6,898 bases of DNA. It comes from Sphingomonas sp. CCH9-E2 (GTDB lineage Bacteria > Pseudomonadota > Alphaproteobacteria > Sphingomonadales > Sphingomonadaceae). The first letter of the stretch is position 1. Each line of letters begins with the position of its first letter. Positions 1 to 6,398 of this stretch are shown piece after piece. The position numbers and the translations under genes are program-made. The stretch lies in the NCBI RefSeq assembly GCF_001557215.1, contig NZ_LSJM01000071.1, forward strand, positions 1-6,898, in the 5' to 3' direction. The notes under the pieces were generated by a model, which was given only the letters and a program-made list of their open reading frames with translations, had not been told where the DNA came from and did no database searches.

Positions 1-4
1 GAAT

Positions 5-769
5 ATGCGTCTAGCGCTGCTGACCATCGCGTTGCTGTCGGGGTGCAATCGGCCATCGGACAGCTCGAACACCGCGACGCAGTTGGAAGGGGAGAACCGA
101 TCGCAGGAAACGACCGAACCTTTTGCCGCGACCAATGCCCTTGCAGGCGGCTTCGACGCCCGCGCCGATATCGACAGCTACAACCGCACGGTCGAGCTTG
201 CGAAGGATGCGCTCGCGCTTGGCAATCTCTCCGGTGCCTCGGGCGTCAGGAAGGAAACGCCCGGAATGTCCGAGGGCGAGCGGGAGTTCACCGCACGCGC
301 GCTCGCCAGCACCCTCCCGCCAGTCGGCAGCGGTGATGGACCCGAACGCGTGGTGCAGCACGAGGTCAATCTCGATCCGCCCCGGGATGCCAAATGGATC
401 GCGCGGTCGCGGGTCGTCTATGCGGGTGCGAGGCCGATCGACGTCTATCTGTTCGATGACCCGGTTGTTCCCGCCAACGCCGCGCCCGAAGATGCGGCGT
501 CGATGCTGGCGTGGAAATCCGACCGGCTCATCGACATGCCGATCGGAGAACTGGCGCGCACGAGCAGCACGGGCAAAGGCCCCGCGGCGTGGTGCATCGC
601 GTTTCCGATAAAGGTGTCACGCGAGGGCATCTGCACCATGACCGCCAACAGCACGAAGCGGTTGCTGCTGACCACCTACATTCGCCGCGACGACAGCGAG
701 CCTGTCGCCAACCGCGAGGCTCTCGGGCGGCTTTTTGACGCGCTAAGAGCAATGTATGCGAAGCGGTGA
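5..769 (+). CDS. Predicted lipoprotein of unknown function
   Basis: This 254-residue protein begins with a very short charged n-region (Met-Arg), a hydrophobic stretch, and a lipobox Leu11-Ser12-Gly13-Cys14. That is the signature of a signal-peptidase-II lipoprotein with Cys14 as the lipidated residue. After Cys14 comes a Ser/Thr/Asn-rich, low-complexity tether to about residue 45, as is common in lipoproteins anchored to the membrane. The rest looks like a soluble periplasmic domain. Two further cysteines, Cys197 and Cys210, are close enough to form a disulfide. I recognise no enzymatic motif or family. The start at 5 is supported by how well it positions the signal peptide, but the ribosome binding site would lie outside the window, so an upstream start cannot be excluded. 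A membrane-protein gene follows on the same strand 89 bases later, and the two could be co-transcribed unless the hairpin after the stop codon prevents it. Confidence 0.72.
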   Translation: MRLALLTIALLSGCNRPSDSSNTATQLEGENRSQETTEPFAATNALAGGFDARADIDSYNRTVELAKDALALGNLSGASGVRKETPGMSEGEREFTARALASTLPPVGSGDGPERVVQHEVNLDPPRDAKWIARSRVVYAGARPIDVYLFDDPVVPANAAPEDAASMLAWKSDRLIDMPIGELARTSSTGKGPAAWCIAFPIKVSREGICTMTANSTKRLLLTTYIRRDDSEPVANREALGRLFDALRAMYAKR

Positions 770-771
770 GC

Positions 772-789
772 GGCAATCATGTGATTGCC
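772..789. repeat. Perfect inverted repeat after the lipoprotein gene
   Basis: GGCAATCA and TGATTGCC form perfect 8-bp arms around a 2-base centre, beginning three bases after the stop codon of the lipoprotein gene. The position fits a transcription terminator or an mRNA-stabilising hairpin. However, no T-run follows on the plus strand, so a canonical intrinsic terminator is not supported. A 2-base loop would also force the innermost pairs open in RNA. As DNA it could equally be a dimeric repressor operator for the downstream membrane-protein gene. The symmetry is seen directly; its role is inference. Confidence 0.5.
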
Positions 790-858
790 CACATCGCCAA
801 AAGGTCGATGCCCGGTGGGCTATGACCGATCGCCAGGACAGGAAGGCGACAAATACCT

Positions 859-1221
859 ATGTTTATTTGGGCCTTGCTTCTCGCGTGGATCGGATCCGTT
901 GTGATCGTCATCCGCTCCCTTCCGAAGGCACTGGAGGTAAGGCGTCGCCTGAATGCCCTATTGTTCATGATCATACCGTGGGGTCTTGCGATTTTCTTGG
1001 GTCCTTTTGTGATAGACCATCATGCGGTCGGCACGCGCATCCGGGAACAGATGATGATCGGCCAGTACGCGGCCATGGTCCTTCTTTGCGTCATTGCTGC
1101 TCTCGGCATCGTTCGGGCGCGTGGCGCAAGACGATGCGCATCGGCTATCAGCGTCGCTAACTTGATCCCGGTCTTTCTGCTGGTCTGCGTCAGCGTCATG
1201 ATCCTTGACCCCGGCTCCTGA
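859..1221 (+). CDS. Small four-helix membrane protein, unknown function
   Basis: This 120-residue protein is strongly hydrophobic, with four likely membrane segments at about residues 2-19, 32-54, 66-86 and 95-116. A basic loop (Arg/Lys-rich, about residues 20-31) follows the first segment and another (about 87-93, with several Arg) follows the third, which suggests that both loops face the cytoplasm and both ends are periplasmic. A purine-rich AGGAAGG at 840-846 lies 12 bases before the ATG. This is slightly long spacing but the best local ribosome binding site, and it supports this start. I recognise no family or catalytic motif. The gene follows the predicted lipoprotein on the same strand. 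If the Tn3-family element extends past the left edge of the window, both would be cargo; otherwise they are flanking host genes. Confidence 0.62.
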   Translation: MFIWALLLAWIGSVVIVIRSLPKALEVRRRLNALLFMIIPWGLAIFLGPFVIDHHAVGTRIREQMMIGQYAAMVLLCVIAALGIVRARGARRCASAISVANLIPVFLLVCVSVMILDPGS

Positions 1222-1409
1222 GCAACGCGCAACGGGCCTTCTGAACCGAGCGCCGCCAACCGTCGCAGCCGCGCCGATTCGCCCGCGCAGGCCGACCCGA
1301 AGGGCATTCCGCTCTGCGCGAAGCCGGTTGGCATCCCATCTCGCAGTATCCTCTCCTAGAAGAAGCGGCCACTCGCAGACCCTGGATCTCAACCGGCTTC
1401 GAGCCGCCA
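1222..1409. other. Gene-poor spacer
   Basis: Between the membrane-protein gene and the transposase remnant I see no convincing gene. Several overlapping open frames cross it on both strands, but they are Arg/Pro/Ala-rich, lack ribosome binding sites and look like products of high GC content. There is no recognisable RNA gene or tandem repeat. It may be decayed sequence from the older transposon whose transposase remnant follows, but nothing in it can be matched by eye. Confidence 0.4.
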
Positions 1410-1679
1410 TTGCGCCTCGGTGGGGGGGGCGGCCTCATGCCGTTCTTCGGCTACCCCTTCGCACCACGGCTGCAGGATCTGAAGGAACGACGTATGCATC
1501 TGCTGCCGGCGCAGGATGCCGGGACCCTGCTCGGCGGACTGGCCGGCGATCCGGTCGCGGTCGGCCATGTCGCGGACCATTGGGACGAACTGCTCCGGCT
1601 CGTCACTTCGGTTCGCAGCGGCGACCTCGCATTTCAACCCATGTCCCCCTTCCTGCTGATGCTGCTCGAACGGCCGTGA
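1410..1679 (+). pseudogene. Remnant of a second Tn3-family transposase
   Basis: An open frame here encodes a block typical of the C-terminal catalytic domain of Tn3-family transposases. It contains GYPFAPRLQDLKERR (from about 1449) and later HWDELLRLVTSVRSG (ending about 1622). Both align with the equivalent part of the complete transposase in this window, which has GFRFAPRI and HWDDVLRLGTSIRTG. The differences show that it comes from another Tn3 subgroup and is not a recent duplication. It lacks the first two catalytic aspartates upstream and the catalytic glutamate downstream, and similarity stops at about 1622, so it cannot be functional. An uninterrupted run of eight G at 1422-1429 lies just before the conserved block. 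There is no credible start codon. It most likely marks an older Tn3-type insertion later overwritten by the present element. Confidence 0.75.
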
Positions 1680-1819
1680 CATCCTGACGGAAACCACATG
1701 TTTTCGGACACCCTTGGGTGATCCCTCGGCTTTGGTCGGCAATCCTGCGCCTGAATAGTCGACAAACCCTGTCGCTTTGATGTAGTGTACGACAAAGTGG
1801 TTTTGAGGGTTTGTCGTAC
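1677..1819. promoter_or_regulatory. Candidate res site and tnpR promoter region
   Basis: This non-coding stretch directly precedes tnpR, where Tn3-family elements carry the resolution site (res) that also overlaps the resolvase promoter. It holds a set of TGTCG/CGACA motifs: CGACA at 1760-1764 and 1790-1794, and TGTCG at 1770-1774 and 1812-1816. TGTCG at 1770 and CGACA at 1794 face inward and delimit 25 bp, a size suited to the tnpR-proximal subsite III of classical res. GGTCGG near 1735 with CGACA ending at 1764 could delimit a subsite II of about 30 bp. A further dyad, CACCC-TT-GGGTG at 1709-1720, lies upstream. The crossover subsite I is not clear by eye. The last TGTCG is only four bases from the tnpR ATG, so bound resolvase could repress its own translation region and the promoter. 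I see no unambiguous -35/-10 pair. Confidence 0.55.
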
Positions 1820-2404
1820 ATGCTGGTCGGATATATGCGGGTGTCATCGGCCGATGATCGCCAAACTGTCGATCTTCAGCGCGACGCTCTGGTCGCGGCG
1901 GGTGTCGATCCGCGTAATTTGCATACTGATAAGGCATCGGGAGCACGCGACGATCGACCGGGCCTGAAGGACTGCCTCGATTATCTGAGTGCGGGCGATA
2001 CGCTGATCGTGTGGAAACTCGATCGGCTTGGGCGATCGTTGCCGCATTTGCTGGCGATCGTCACTGACCTGAAGGCGCGTGGCATCGCGTTCCGTTCGCT
2101 GACTGAGCAGATGGATACGAACACGCCGCACGGCGAACTGCTATTTTCGCTGTTCGGCGCGCTGGCGCAATATGAGCGCGCGCTGACGCGCGAGCGGGTG
2201 ATGGCGGGACTGGCGGCTGCAAAGCGTCGAGGGCGCCAGGGTGGACGGCCTCCCATGATCGACACTGAGACCCTTGAACGGATTACTGCCGCGCTTGATG
2301 GCGGAGCAAGCAAGGCATCCGTCTGTCGCACCTTCAAGGTGCCGCGTTCGACCTTGATTGGCACTCTTGCCCGGATCGGTTGGGCGCCGCCCGCCAAAGC
2401 CTAA
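1820..2404 (+). CDS. tnpR: TnpR serine resolvase of a Tn3-family transposon
   Basis: This 194-residue site-specific recombinase of the small serine resolvase/invertase family resolves cointegrates made by TnpA by recombining two res sites. The N-terminal motif GYMRVSS places the nucleophilic serine at Ser9 and a conserved arginine at Arg7. WKLDRLGRS at 65-73 supplies Arg69 and Arg72 of the active site. The long E-helix region with ALAQYERALTRERV follows, then a Gly/Arg-rich linker ending GGRPP. A C-terminal helix-turn-helix (about 163-184, with ASVCRTFKVPRSTL) binds res. Length and motif order are normal for the family. I chose the ATG at 1820 because it puts GYMRVS at the usual distance from the start; GAGGG at 1805-1809 is a plausible ribosome binding site. 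An in-frame TTG at 1811 is an alternative that would add three residues. The stop codon is followed after four bases by tnpA, indicating one transcript. Confidence 0.93.
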   Translation: MLVGYMRVSSADDRQTVDLQRDALVAAGVDPRNLHTDKASGARDDRPGLKDCLDYLSAGDTLIVWKLDRLGRSLPHLLAIVTDLKARGIAFRSLTEQMDTNTPHGELLFSLFGALAQYERALTRERVMAGLAAAKRRGRQGGRPPMIDTETLERITAALDGGASKASVCRTFKVPRSTLIGTLARIGWAPPAKA

Positions 2405-2408
2405 CCCA

Positions 2409-5387
2409 ATGCCTCGTCGCGCCGTGCTGTCGGACGAGCAACGCATGGCGTTGCTCGCACTTCCCGATGATGAAACCACGCTCGTTCAGCACTGGACGTT
2501 GAGTGAGGATGACCTGGCTATCATCGTGCGCCGCAGGCGACCGCATAATCGTCTGGGTTTCGCGATCCAGCTATGCGCGCTGCGCTATCCCGGCCGTTTG
2601 CTGCGCCCGGGCGAATTGATCCCCGATACGCCGCTCGCGTTCGTCGCCGAGCAATTGCAGATCGCGCCCGAGGTGCTGGCCGATTATGCGACGCGCGGCC
2701 CGACCCGGTACGAACAGCTCGATGCGCTGCGCGAGGGCTTTGGGTTCACACAGTTCAGCCGGCCATTGCGAGCGGCGTTGCAGGAATGGCTGCTGCCGAT
2801 TGCGCTGACGACGACCAGCGGGGCTGGGCTGGCACGGTCGCTACTAGGCGAGTGCCGACGACGGCGCATCATCGTACCTGGCATCAGTTCGGTCGAACGG
2901 ATGGTTGCGCAGGCGCTGCTCGACGCCGAGCGCCATGTCGCCGAGCATCTGACCCGAGGGCTGGAGACTGGGCAACGCCGTCTGCTTGATGCCCTTCTTC
3001 TGCCTCACGCCGGCACGAACCTCAGCGGCCTCGGATGGGTGCGGCAGCCGCCCGGCAAGCCCGGTCGCAAGACGTTCGCCGTCATCATCCGGCGGCTAGC
3101 TCTGCTGCGCGATATTGGGATCGATCCCGATATCGCGGCAGGCATACATCCTGAACGCCTGCGACGCCTCTGTCAGGAAGGGGCTCGGCTGACGGCGCAA
3201 CATGTCCGAACGCTGCAAGCAACGCGGCGCCGTGCGACGCTGGCGGCAACCGTACTCGAAACCATCGTCACGCTCACCGACGATGCGGTGCTGATGTTCG
3301 ACCGCCTGCTGGGTCAGATGTTTCGGCGCGAGCAGAACAGCGCAGACACAGCGCTCAAGCGCGACCGGCGCAACATCAACGGTAAGATCCGGCTACTTGC
3401 CCGGCTCGGCGATGCCCTGCTCACTGCCAAGGTGTCGGGCGGCGACATCGGCGCCGCGGTCGAGGCCGTAGTTGGATGGGATGATCTTGGCCGTGAAGTC
3501 GATGAAGCCCGCAAGCTGATCCGCCCCGATGCCGTCGATCCCGTTACCGTCGCCGCAACCAACTACCCCGTTCTCCGACAGGTCGGTCCCTTGTTCATCG
3601 CCTCGTTCACGTTCGGAGCGGTCCCGGCCTGCCATACGCTCGCGCGAGCAGTCGCTATCATGCGCGACCTTCATCTAGGTCGCCTGAAAAAACTGCCGCC
3701 GGATACACCAGTTGCCTTCATTCGGCAGGCCTGGCGTCGCGCGATCGGCCCCGGCATTCCCGATCGCAGAGTTTATGAATTTTGCGTCCTAGTCGAGCTT
3801 CGTGACAGGCTTCGTGCCGGCGACATGTGGGTCGAGGGAAGCAGACGCTATCGTGCCGTCGAGCAACAGCTTATTCCAAGTCCGGTATTTGCCACCATGC
3901 GCGCAGCCGGCCCTTTGCCGATCCCGGCACCCGATACGGCCAGTGCCTGGCTGGACGAACGGCGTACCCGTCTCGCCCGGAGATTGGCAGAGGTCGAGCG
4001 GAAGGCGGAGACGGACGCGCTGGAAGACGTACAACTCAGCCTTGGCAAGCTGCGGATTTCGCCGTTGAAGGCGGTCACGCCGGATGAAGCGGATAGCGCC
4101 CTTGCGCCGCTCTACGCCCATCTGCCCGCGATCCGCATCACCGATCTCCTTGCTGAAGTCGATCGATGGACCGGTTTCAGCCAGTGCTTCACGCATCTGC
4201 AAAGCGGTCGGGTTGCCGATGAACCCCGCGCTATCCTGACGGCGGTGCTCGCCGATGCGACCAATCTTGGCCATAAGCGCATGGCAGAAGCCTGCGATCT
4301 CGTGACCCAACGCCAACTCAGTTGGCTCGCCTCATGGCATTTACGCGAGGAAACCTACGGTAGGGCTCTCGCCCGGTTGGTCAATGCCCAGCACACCGCG
4401 CCGCTCGCCGCCCTGTTTGGGTCCGGGACCTCGTCCAGTTCGGACGGTCAGAACTTCCTGCTTGATCGCCGTGCTCAGGCGACCGGCGCAGTCAATCCGC
4501 ACAAGGGGGCGGAGCCTGCTGTCTCCTTCTACAGCCATGTCTCGGATCGCTACGCGCCGTTTCATTCCACCGTCATCTCCGCATCCGCAAGCGAGGCGGC
4601 GCAGGTGCTGGACGGGCTGCTCCATCATGGTGCCGATCTGCACATTGAGGAGCATCACGTCGATGGTGGGGGCGTTTCCGACCATGTGTTTGCGCTATGC
4701 CATCTACTTGGATTCCGGTTCGCGCCGCGCATCCCTAACATCGCCGCGCGCCGGCTTCACCTGTTCAACGGAATCGAACCTGGCCCAGATATCGCGCCGC
4801 TGGTCGCGGGCAGGATCGACGAGGCCCTGATCGCCGCACACTGGGACGACGTGCTGCGCTTGGGCACCTCGATCCGCACCGGCGTCGTGAGTGCATCGAT
4901 CATGCTGGAACGGCTCGGCTCCTATCCACGGGCCAATGGCCTGGCCTTGGCACTGCGCGAGATCGGCCGCGTCGAGCGCACCCTGTTTACACTCGACTGG
5001 ATCGAGCAGCCCGAACAGCGGCGCCGCGCAACCCGCGAACTCAACAAGGGTGAGGCCGAAAATGCTCTGAAACGCGCCATCTTCTTCCACCGGATCGGCC
5101 GCATCCGTGATCACGCCCTGCAAGCCCAGACCCATCGGGCGAGCGCGCTAAACCTCGTCGCCGGTGCTATCGTCCTGTGGAACACGACCTACCTGCAAGC
5201 CGCCCGCATGCATCTTGCCAGTCTCGGCCGGTCGGTCCCGCCGGACCTGTTGCAACACCTTTCGCCGCTCGGATGGCAGCACATCAACCTCACCGGCGAT
5301 TATCTTTGGACCGACCCCGATGCGCCATCGTCCGCCCTCAGGCCGCTTCGCCAGATGCACGCCGTCGAAGGTCCGGCGAAACCTTAG
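2409..5387 (+). CDS. tnpA: TnpA, Tn3-family replicative DDE transposase
   Basis: This 992-residue protein has the length and layout of Tn3-family transposases: an N-terminal DNA-binding region of the DUF4158 type (about 1-170), a long helical middle part, and the C-terminal RNase-H-like DDE_Tnp_Tn3 domain (about 570-965). The catalytic triad is intact. Asp679 is in SSDGQ, Asp752 in HHVDGGG and Glu882 in LNKGEAENAL, spaced as in well-studied members such as Tn4430. The signature HVFALCHLLGFRFAPR follows the second aspartate. It cuts and joins the 38-bp terminal repeats to a target, producing a cointegrate with 5-bp target duplications. The ATG at 2409 lies four bases after the tnpR stop. No strong ribosome binding site is visible, so translational coupling to tnpR is likely. 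In-frame codons upstream (from TTG at 2358) overlap tnpR and are not needed. The stop codon lies inside the right terminal repeat. I see no damage, so the gene should be active. Confidence 0.96.
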   Translation: MPRRAVLSDEQRMALLALPDDETTLVQHWTLSEDDLAIIVRRRRPHNRLGFAIQLCALRYPGRLLRPGELIPDTPLAFVAEQLQIAPEVLADYATRGPTRYEQLDALREGFGFTQFSRPLRAALQEWLLPIALTTTSGAGLARSLLGECRRRRIIVPGISSVERMVAQALLDAERHVAEHLTRGLETGQRRLLDALLLPHAGTNLSGLGWVRQPPGKPGRKTFAVIIRRLALLRDIGIDPDIAAGIHPERLRRLCQEGARLTAQHVRTLQATRRRATLAATVLETIVTLTDDAVLMFDRLLGQMFRREQNSADTALKRDRRNINGKIRLLARLGDALLTAKVSGGDIGAAVEAVVGWDDLGREVDEARKLIRPDAVDPVTVAATNYPVLRQVGPLFIASFTFGAVPACHTLARAVAIMRDLHLGRLKKLPPDTPVAFIRQAWRRAIGPGIPDRRVYEFCVLVELRDRLRAGDMWVEGSRRYRAVEQQLIPSPVFATMRAAGPLPIPAPDTASAWLDERRTRLARRLAEVERKAETDALEDVQLSLGKLRISPLKAVTPDEADSALAPLYAHLPAIRITDLLAEVDRWTGFSQCFTHLQSGRVADEPRAILTAVLADATNLGHKRMAEACDLVTQRQLSWLASWHLREETYGRALARLVNAQHTAPLAALFGSGTSSSSDGQNFLLDRRAQATGAVNPHKGAEPAVSFYSHVSDRYAPFHSTVISASASEAAQVLDGLLHHGADLHIEEHHVDGGGVSDHVFALCHLLGFRFAPRIPNIAARRLHLFNGIEPGPDIAPLVAGRIDEALIAAHWDDVLRLGTSIRTGVVSASIMLERLGSYPRANGLALALREIGRVERTLFTLDWIEQPEQRRRATRELNKGEAENALKRAIFFHRIGRIRDHALQAQTHRASALNLVAGAIVLWNTTYLQAARMHLASLGRSVPPDLLQHLSPLGWQHINLTGDYLWTDPDAPSSALRPLRQMHAVEGPAKP

Positions 5388-5420
5388 CGTATATCTGGGT
5401 CCGTTCTATGTACCGACCCC
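5383..5420 (-). repeat. Right 38-bp terminal inverted repeat (IRR) of the Tn3-family element
   Basis: Read inward on the minus strand, this begins GGGGTCGGTACATAG and ends ATACGCTAAG, exactly 38 bases. Tn3-family ends are typically 38 bp, start with GGGG and finish with ACGCTAAG or a close variant, so the boundary at 5420 is well supported. The repeat starts two bases before the tnpA stop codon and contains it: the TAG at 5385-5387 is part of the CTTAG at the inner edge. The five bases after it, AGATT at 5421-5425, would be the right copy of the target duplication. No matching repeat was found upstream of tnpR. Confidence 0.88.
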
Positions 5421-5474
5421 AGATTTGAGGTTGTGATTTAAGGAGGATCTGGGCTGTCAATCGGCGTCCAAAAA
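5421..5474. other. Spacer between the Tn3 end and the ISL3-type sequence
   Basis: These 54 bases lie between the right end of the Tn3-family element and the first base of the ISL3-type terminal repeat. They contain CCCAGAT (5418-5424, starting in the Tn3 end) and its complement ATCTGGG (5447-5453). A further ATCTGGG lies inside the transposon repeat at 5393-5399. The spacer ends in AAAAA (5470-5474). It is what remains of the target into which one or both elements inserted; no gene is present. Confidence 0.5.
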
Positions 5475-5500
5475 GGGCTCTGACGCGAATTTGGTGACCG
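5475..5500 (+). repeat. Candidate terminal repeat of the ISL3-family element
   Basis: GGGCTCTGACGCGAATTTGG begins at 5475, four bases before the three-base gap to the transposase stop codon region, that is, it ends close to the stop codon at 5504-5506. ISL3-family terminal repeats commonly begin GGCTCT or similar and lie just outside the transposase gene, so this is a good candidate for the 3' end of the insertion sequence. The inner limit of the repeat cannot be fixed without an intact copy. Confidence 0.6.
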
Positions 5501-5503
5501 AGT

Positions 5504-6267
5504 TCATGTTGCGGCGGCGATGAGCCTTGCCTCAAGGAGATCGAGTTTGGCGCGGCCGTACATTTGCCGTTTGACGAGCTTCAGCTTGGTGATTTGGCCT
5601 TCAGTCTGCCCGTTTGACCAGCTCGATGCGATCGCGGCGCGAACGGCATTGATGTCCCTGGCCATGCCGCGGGCGAAGGAGTTCACCAAACTCTGATGGG
5701 CTTTCTCAAGCCAGGCATCGAGAGAGGATACCGCCTTCTTTCGTAGCATGACGTGGAAGGCGTCAGTGATGTCGCGCGCTTCGACAAGCTGCGGCACGGA
5801 TTGCTCGATCGCCGCGACGGTGATGGTTTCAGCTCTGGACAGAGCTTCGCGCTCCGCTGTCATCAGTCGCGCGATGGTTCGAGCCGAAGGAACCCGGTGC
5901 AGACCCTCCGCCCTTTCCGCCCGCCGCTTCCGCGTTGCCCATTCGGTCACGACCCGAAGTGAGCCGCCAAATCCTTGCTGCCGCATCTGTCGCCAGAGCT
6001 CGGCGCCGTTGCGCCGGCCCTCGGCCCATTCACCATCCAGCCAGGGTAGCCAGGCTTCAAGCGAATTTTCCCGTGTCCGAAAGATGTCGGTCCGCTGGCC
6101 CCGCAGCACAGCCCGTACATAGCCGCGACTGTGCCCCGTCCGGCGAACGATCTCCTTGATGGCGAGCCCAGATCCAGCCTGCTTAAGAATGACCTCATTG
6201 GCCTCTTGCCGGCGAAGATAGCTGTAGGTGCTTGCAATCGTAGCGGCGTTTGCTTGCAAACAGAGCC
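5504..6267 (-). pseudogene. ISL3-family transposase, N-terminal half missing
   Basis: An open frame on the minus strand (nominal ATG at 6340, 278 codons) encodes the C-terminal half of an ISL3-family transposase. From YLRRQEANEVILKQ (nominal residue 41 on) it carries a helix-turn-helix-like segment (GLAIKEIVRRTGHSRGYVRAVLRG), then the WLDGEWAEGRRNGAELWRQM block, and then the C-terminal part of the DDE domain with SNGQTEG. There Glu247 is the expected third catalytic residue. Complete members are about 400-550 residues, with a zinc finger and the two catalytic aspartates in the N-terminal half; all of these are absent. The first 40 or so codons of the open frame do not look like the family and are probably flanking sequence read through. 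I find no continuation in other frames upstream. The protein cannot be an active transposase. The right limit given is the candidate 5' terminal repeat. Confidence 0.85.
6241..6267. repeat. Left copy of an imperfect inverted repeat around the orphan gene
   Basis: This stretch includes TGCTTGCAAAC (6251-6261), whose exact complement GTTTGCAAGCA occurs at 6879-6889 near the end of the window. Similarity extends on both sides, with CGGCG just before the core and a G-rich G.GC after it, giving about 18-19 matches over 24 positions with one gap. It also contains its own dyad, GTTTGC-TT-GCAAAC at 6248-6261. Together with its partner it brackets the 86-residue gene at 6399-6659. Confidence 0.5.
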
Positions 6268-6398
6268 TTTTTTTGCTCGGATTATCTGACAACCGGCTCG
6301 GCGATCTGCTCGCGCTATCTGCCAATGTGCTCGACATCATCCTGCGCTGCTCGCAATCATAAAGGTCTGCTCACATCCCCTGCCAGCGAAACAGGGCG

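Larger units (their letters stand above)
1677..5420 (+). mobile_element. Tn3-family transposon module (res-tnpR-tnpA-IRR); left end not found
   Basis: Candidate res, tnpR, tnpA and the right terminal repeat form a contiguous module in the standard order, with both genes intact and reading towards the right end. The right boundary is precise. The left coordinate given here is only the start of the candidate res region, because no copy of the 38-bp repeat is visible between 1 and 1820 on either strand. The true left end may lie upstream of the window, with the genes at 5-1221 as cargo, or may have been deleted. The older transposase remnant at 1410-1679 sits in this undefined left part. I cannot assign a known transposon name. 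Confidence 0.8.
5475..6267 (-). mobile_element. ISL3-family insertion sequence, internally deleted or truncated
   Basis: The element runs from a probable 3' terminal repeat at 5475 through the transposase remnant. Its 5' limit is uncertain. CAGAGCC at 6261-6267, read on the minus strand as GGCTCTG, matches the start of the 3' repeat, and each is flanked by an A-run on its outer side. This suggests an element that kept both tips but lost the first half of its transposase gene. No direct 8-bp target duplication is visible across these limits. If the 5' match is chance, this is simply a truncated insertion sequence. Confidence 0.6.

Noticed and set aside
710..747. CGCTAAG at 741-747 as the inner edge of a Tn3-type repeat
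   Set aside because: The sequence 38 bases outward has no GGGG and no resemblance to the right repeat; it lies inside the lipoprotein gene.
980..1017. GGGGTC at 980-985 as a possible left terminal repeat of the Tn3-family element
   Set aside because: Only the first six bases match the right repeat; the remaining positions do not, the conserved CTAAG inner edge is absent, and the stretch lies inside the membrane-protein reading frame.
1175..1212. GACCCC ending at 1212 as an inverted copy of the transposon end
   Set aside because: Over 38 positions the match is scattered and near chance, and the inner CTTAG is missing.
1205..1687. Plus-strand 160-codon open frame across the spacer and remnant
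   Set aside because: It is out of frame with the recognisable Tn3 transposase block and is Arg/Pro-rich low-complexity sequence, so it is a frame shadow.
1389..1946. Long minus-strand open frame opposite the transposase remnant and tnpR start
   Set aside because: It overlaps the Tn3 remnant, the res region and tnpR on the other strand, has no ribosome binding site, and shows no recognisable domain; it is an antisense shadow of GC-rich coding sequence.
6248..6267. An IS6-family (IS6100-like) terminal repeat, because GGCTCTGTTTGCAA resembles it on the minus strand
   Set aside because: The match needs an inserted base, and the sequence following it does not resemble an IS6-family element; no IS6-type transposase is present.
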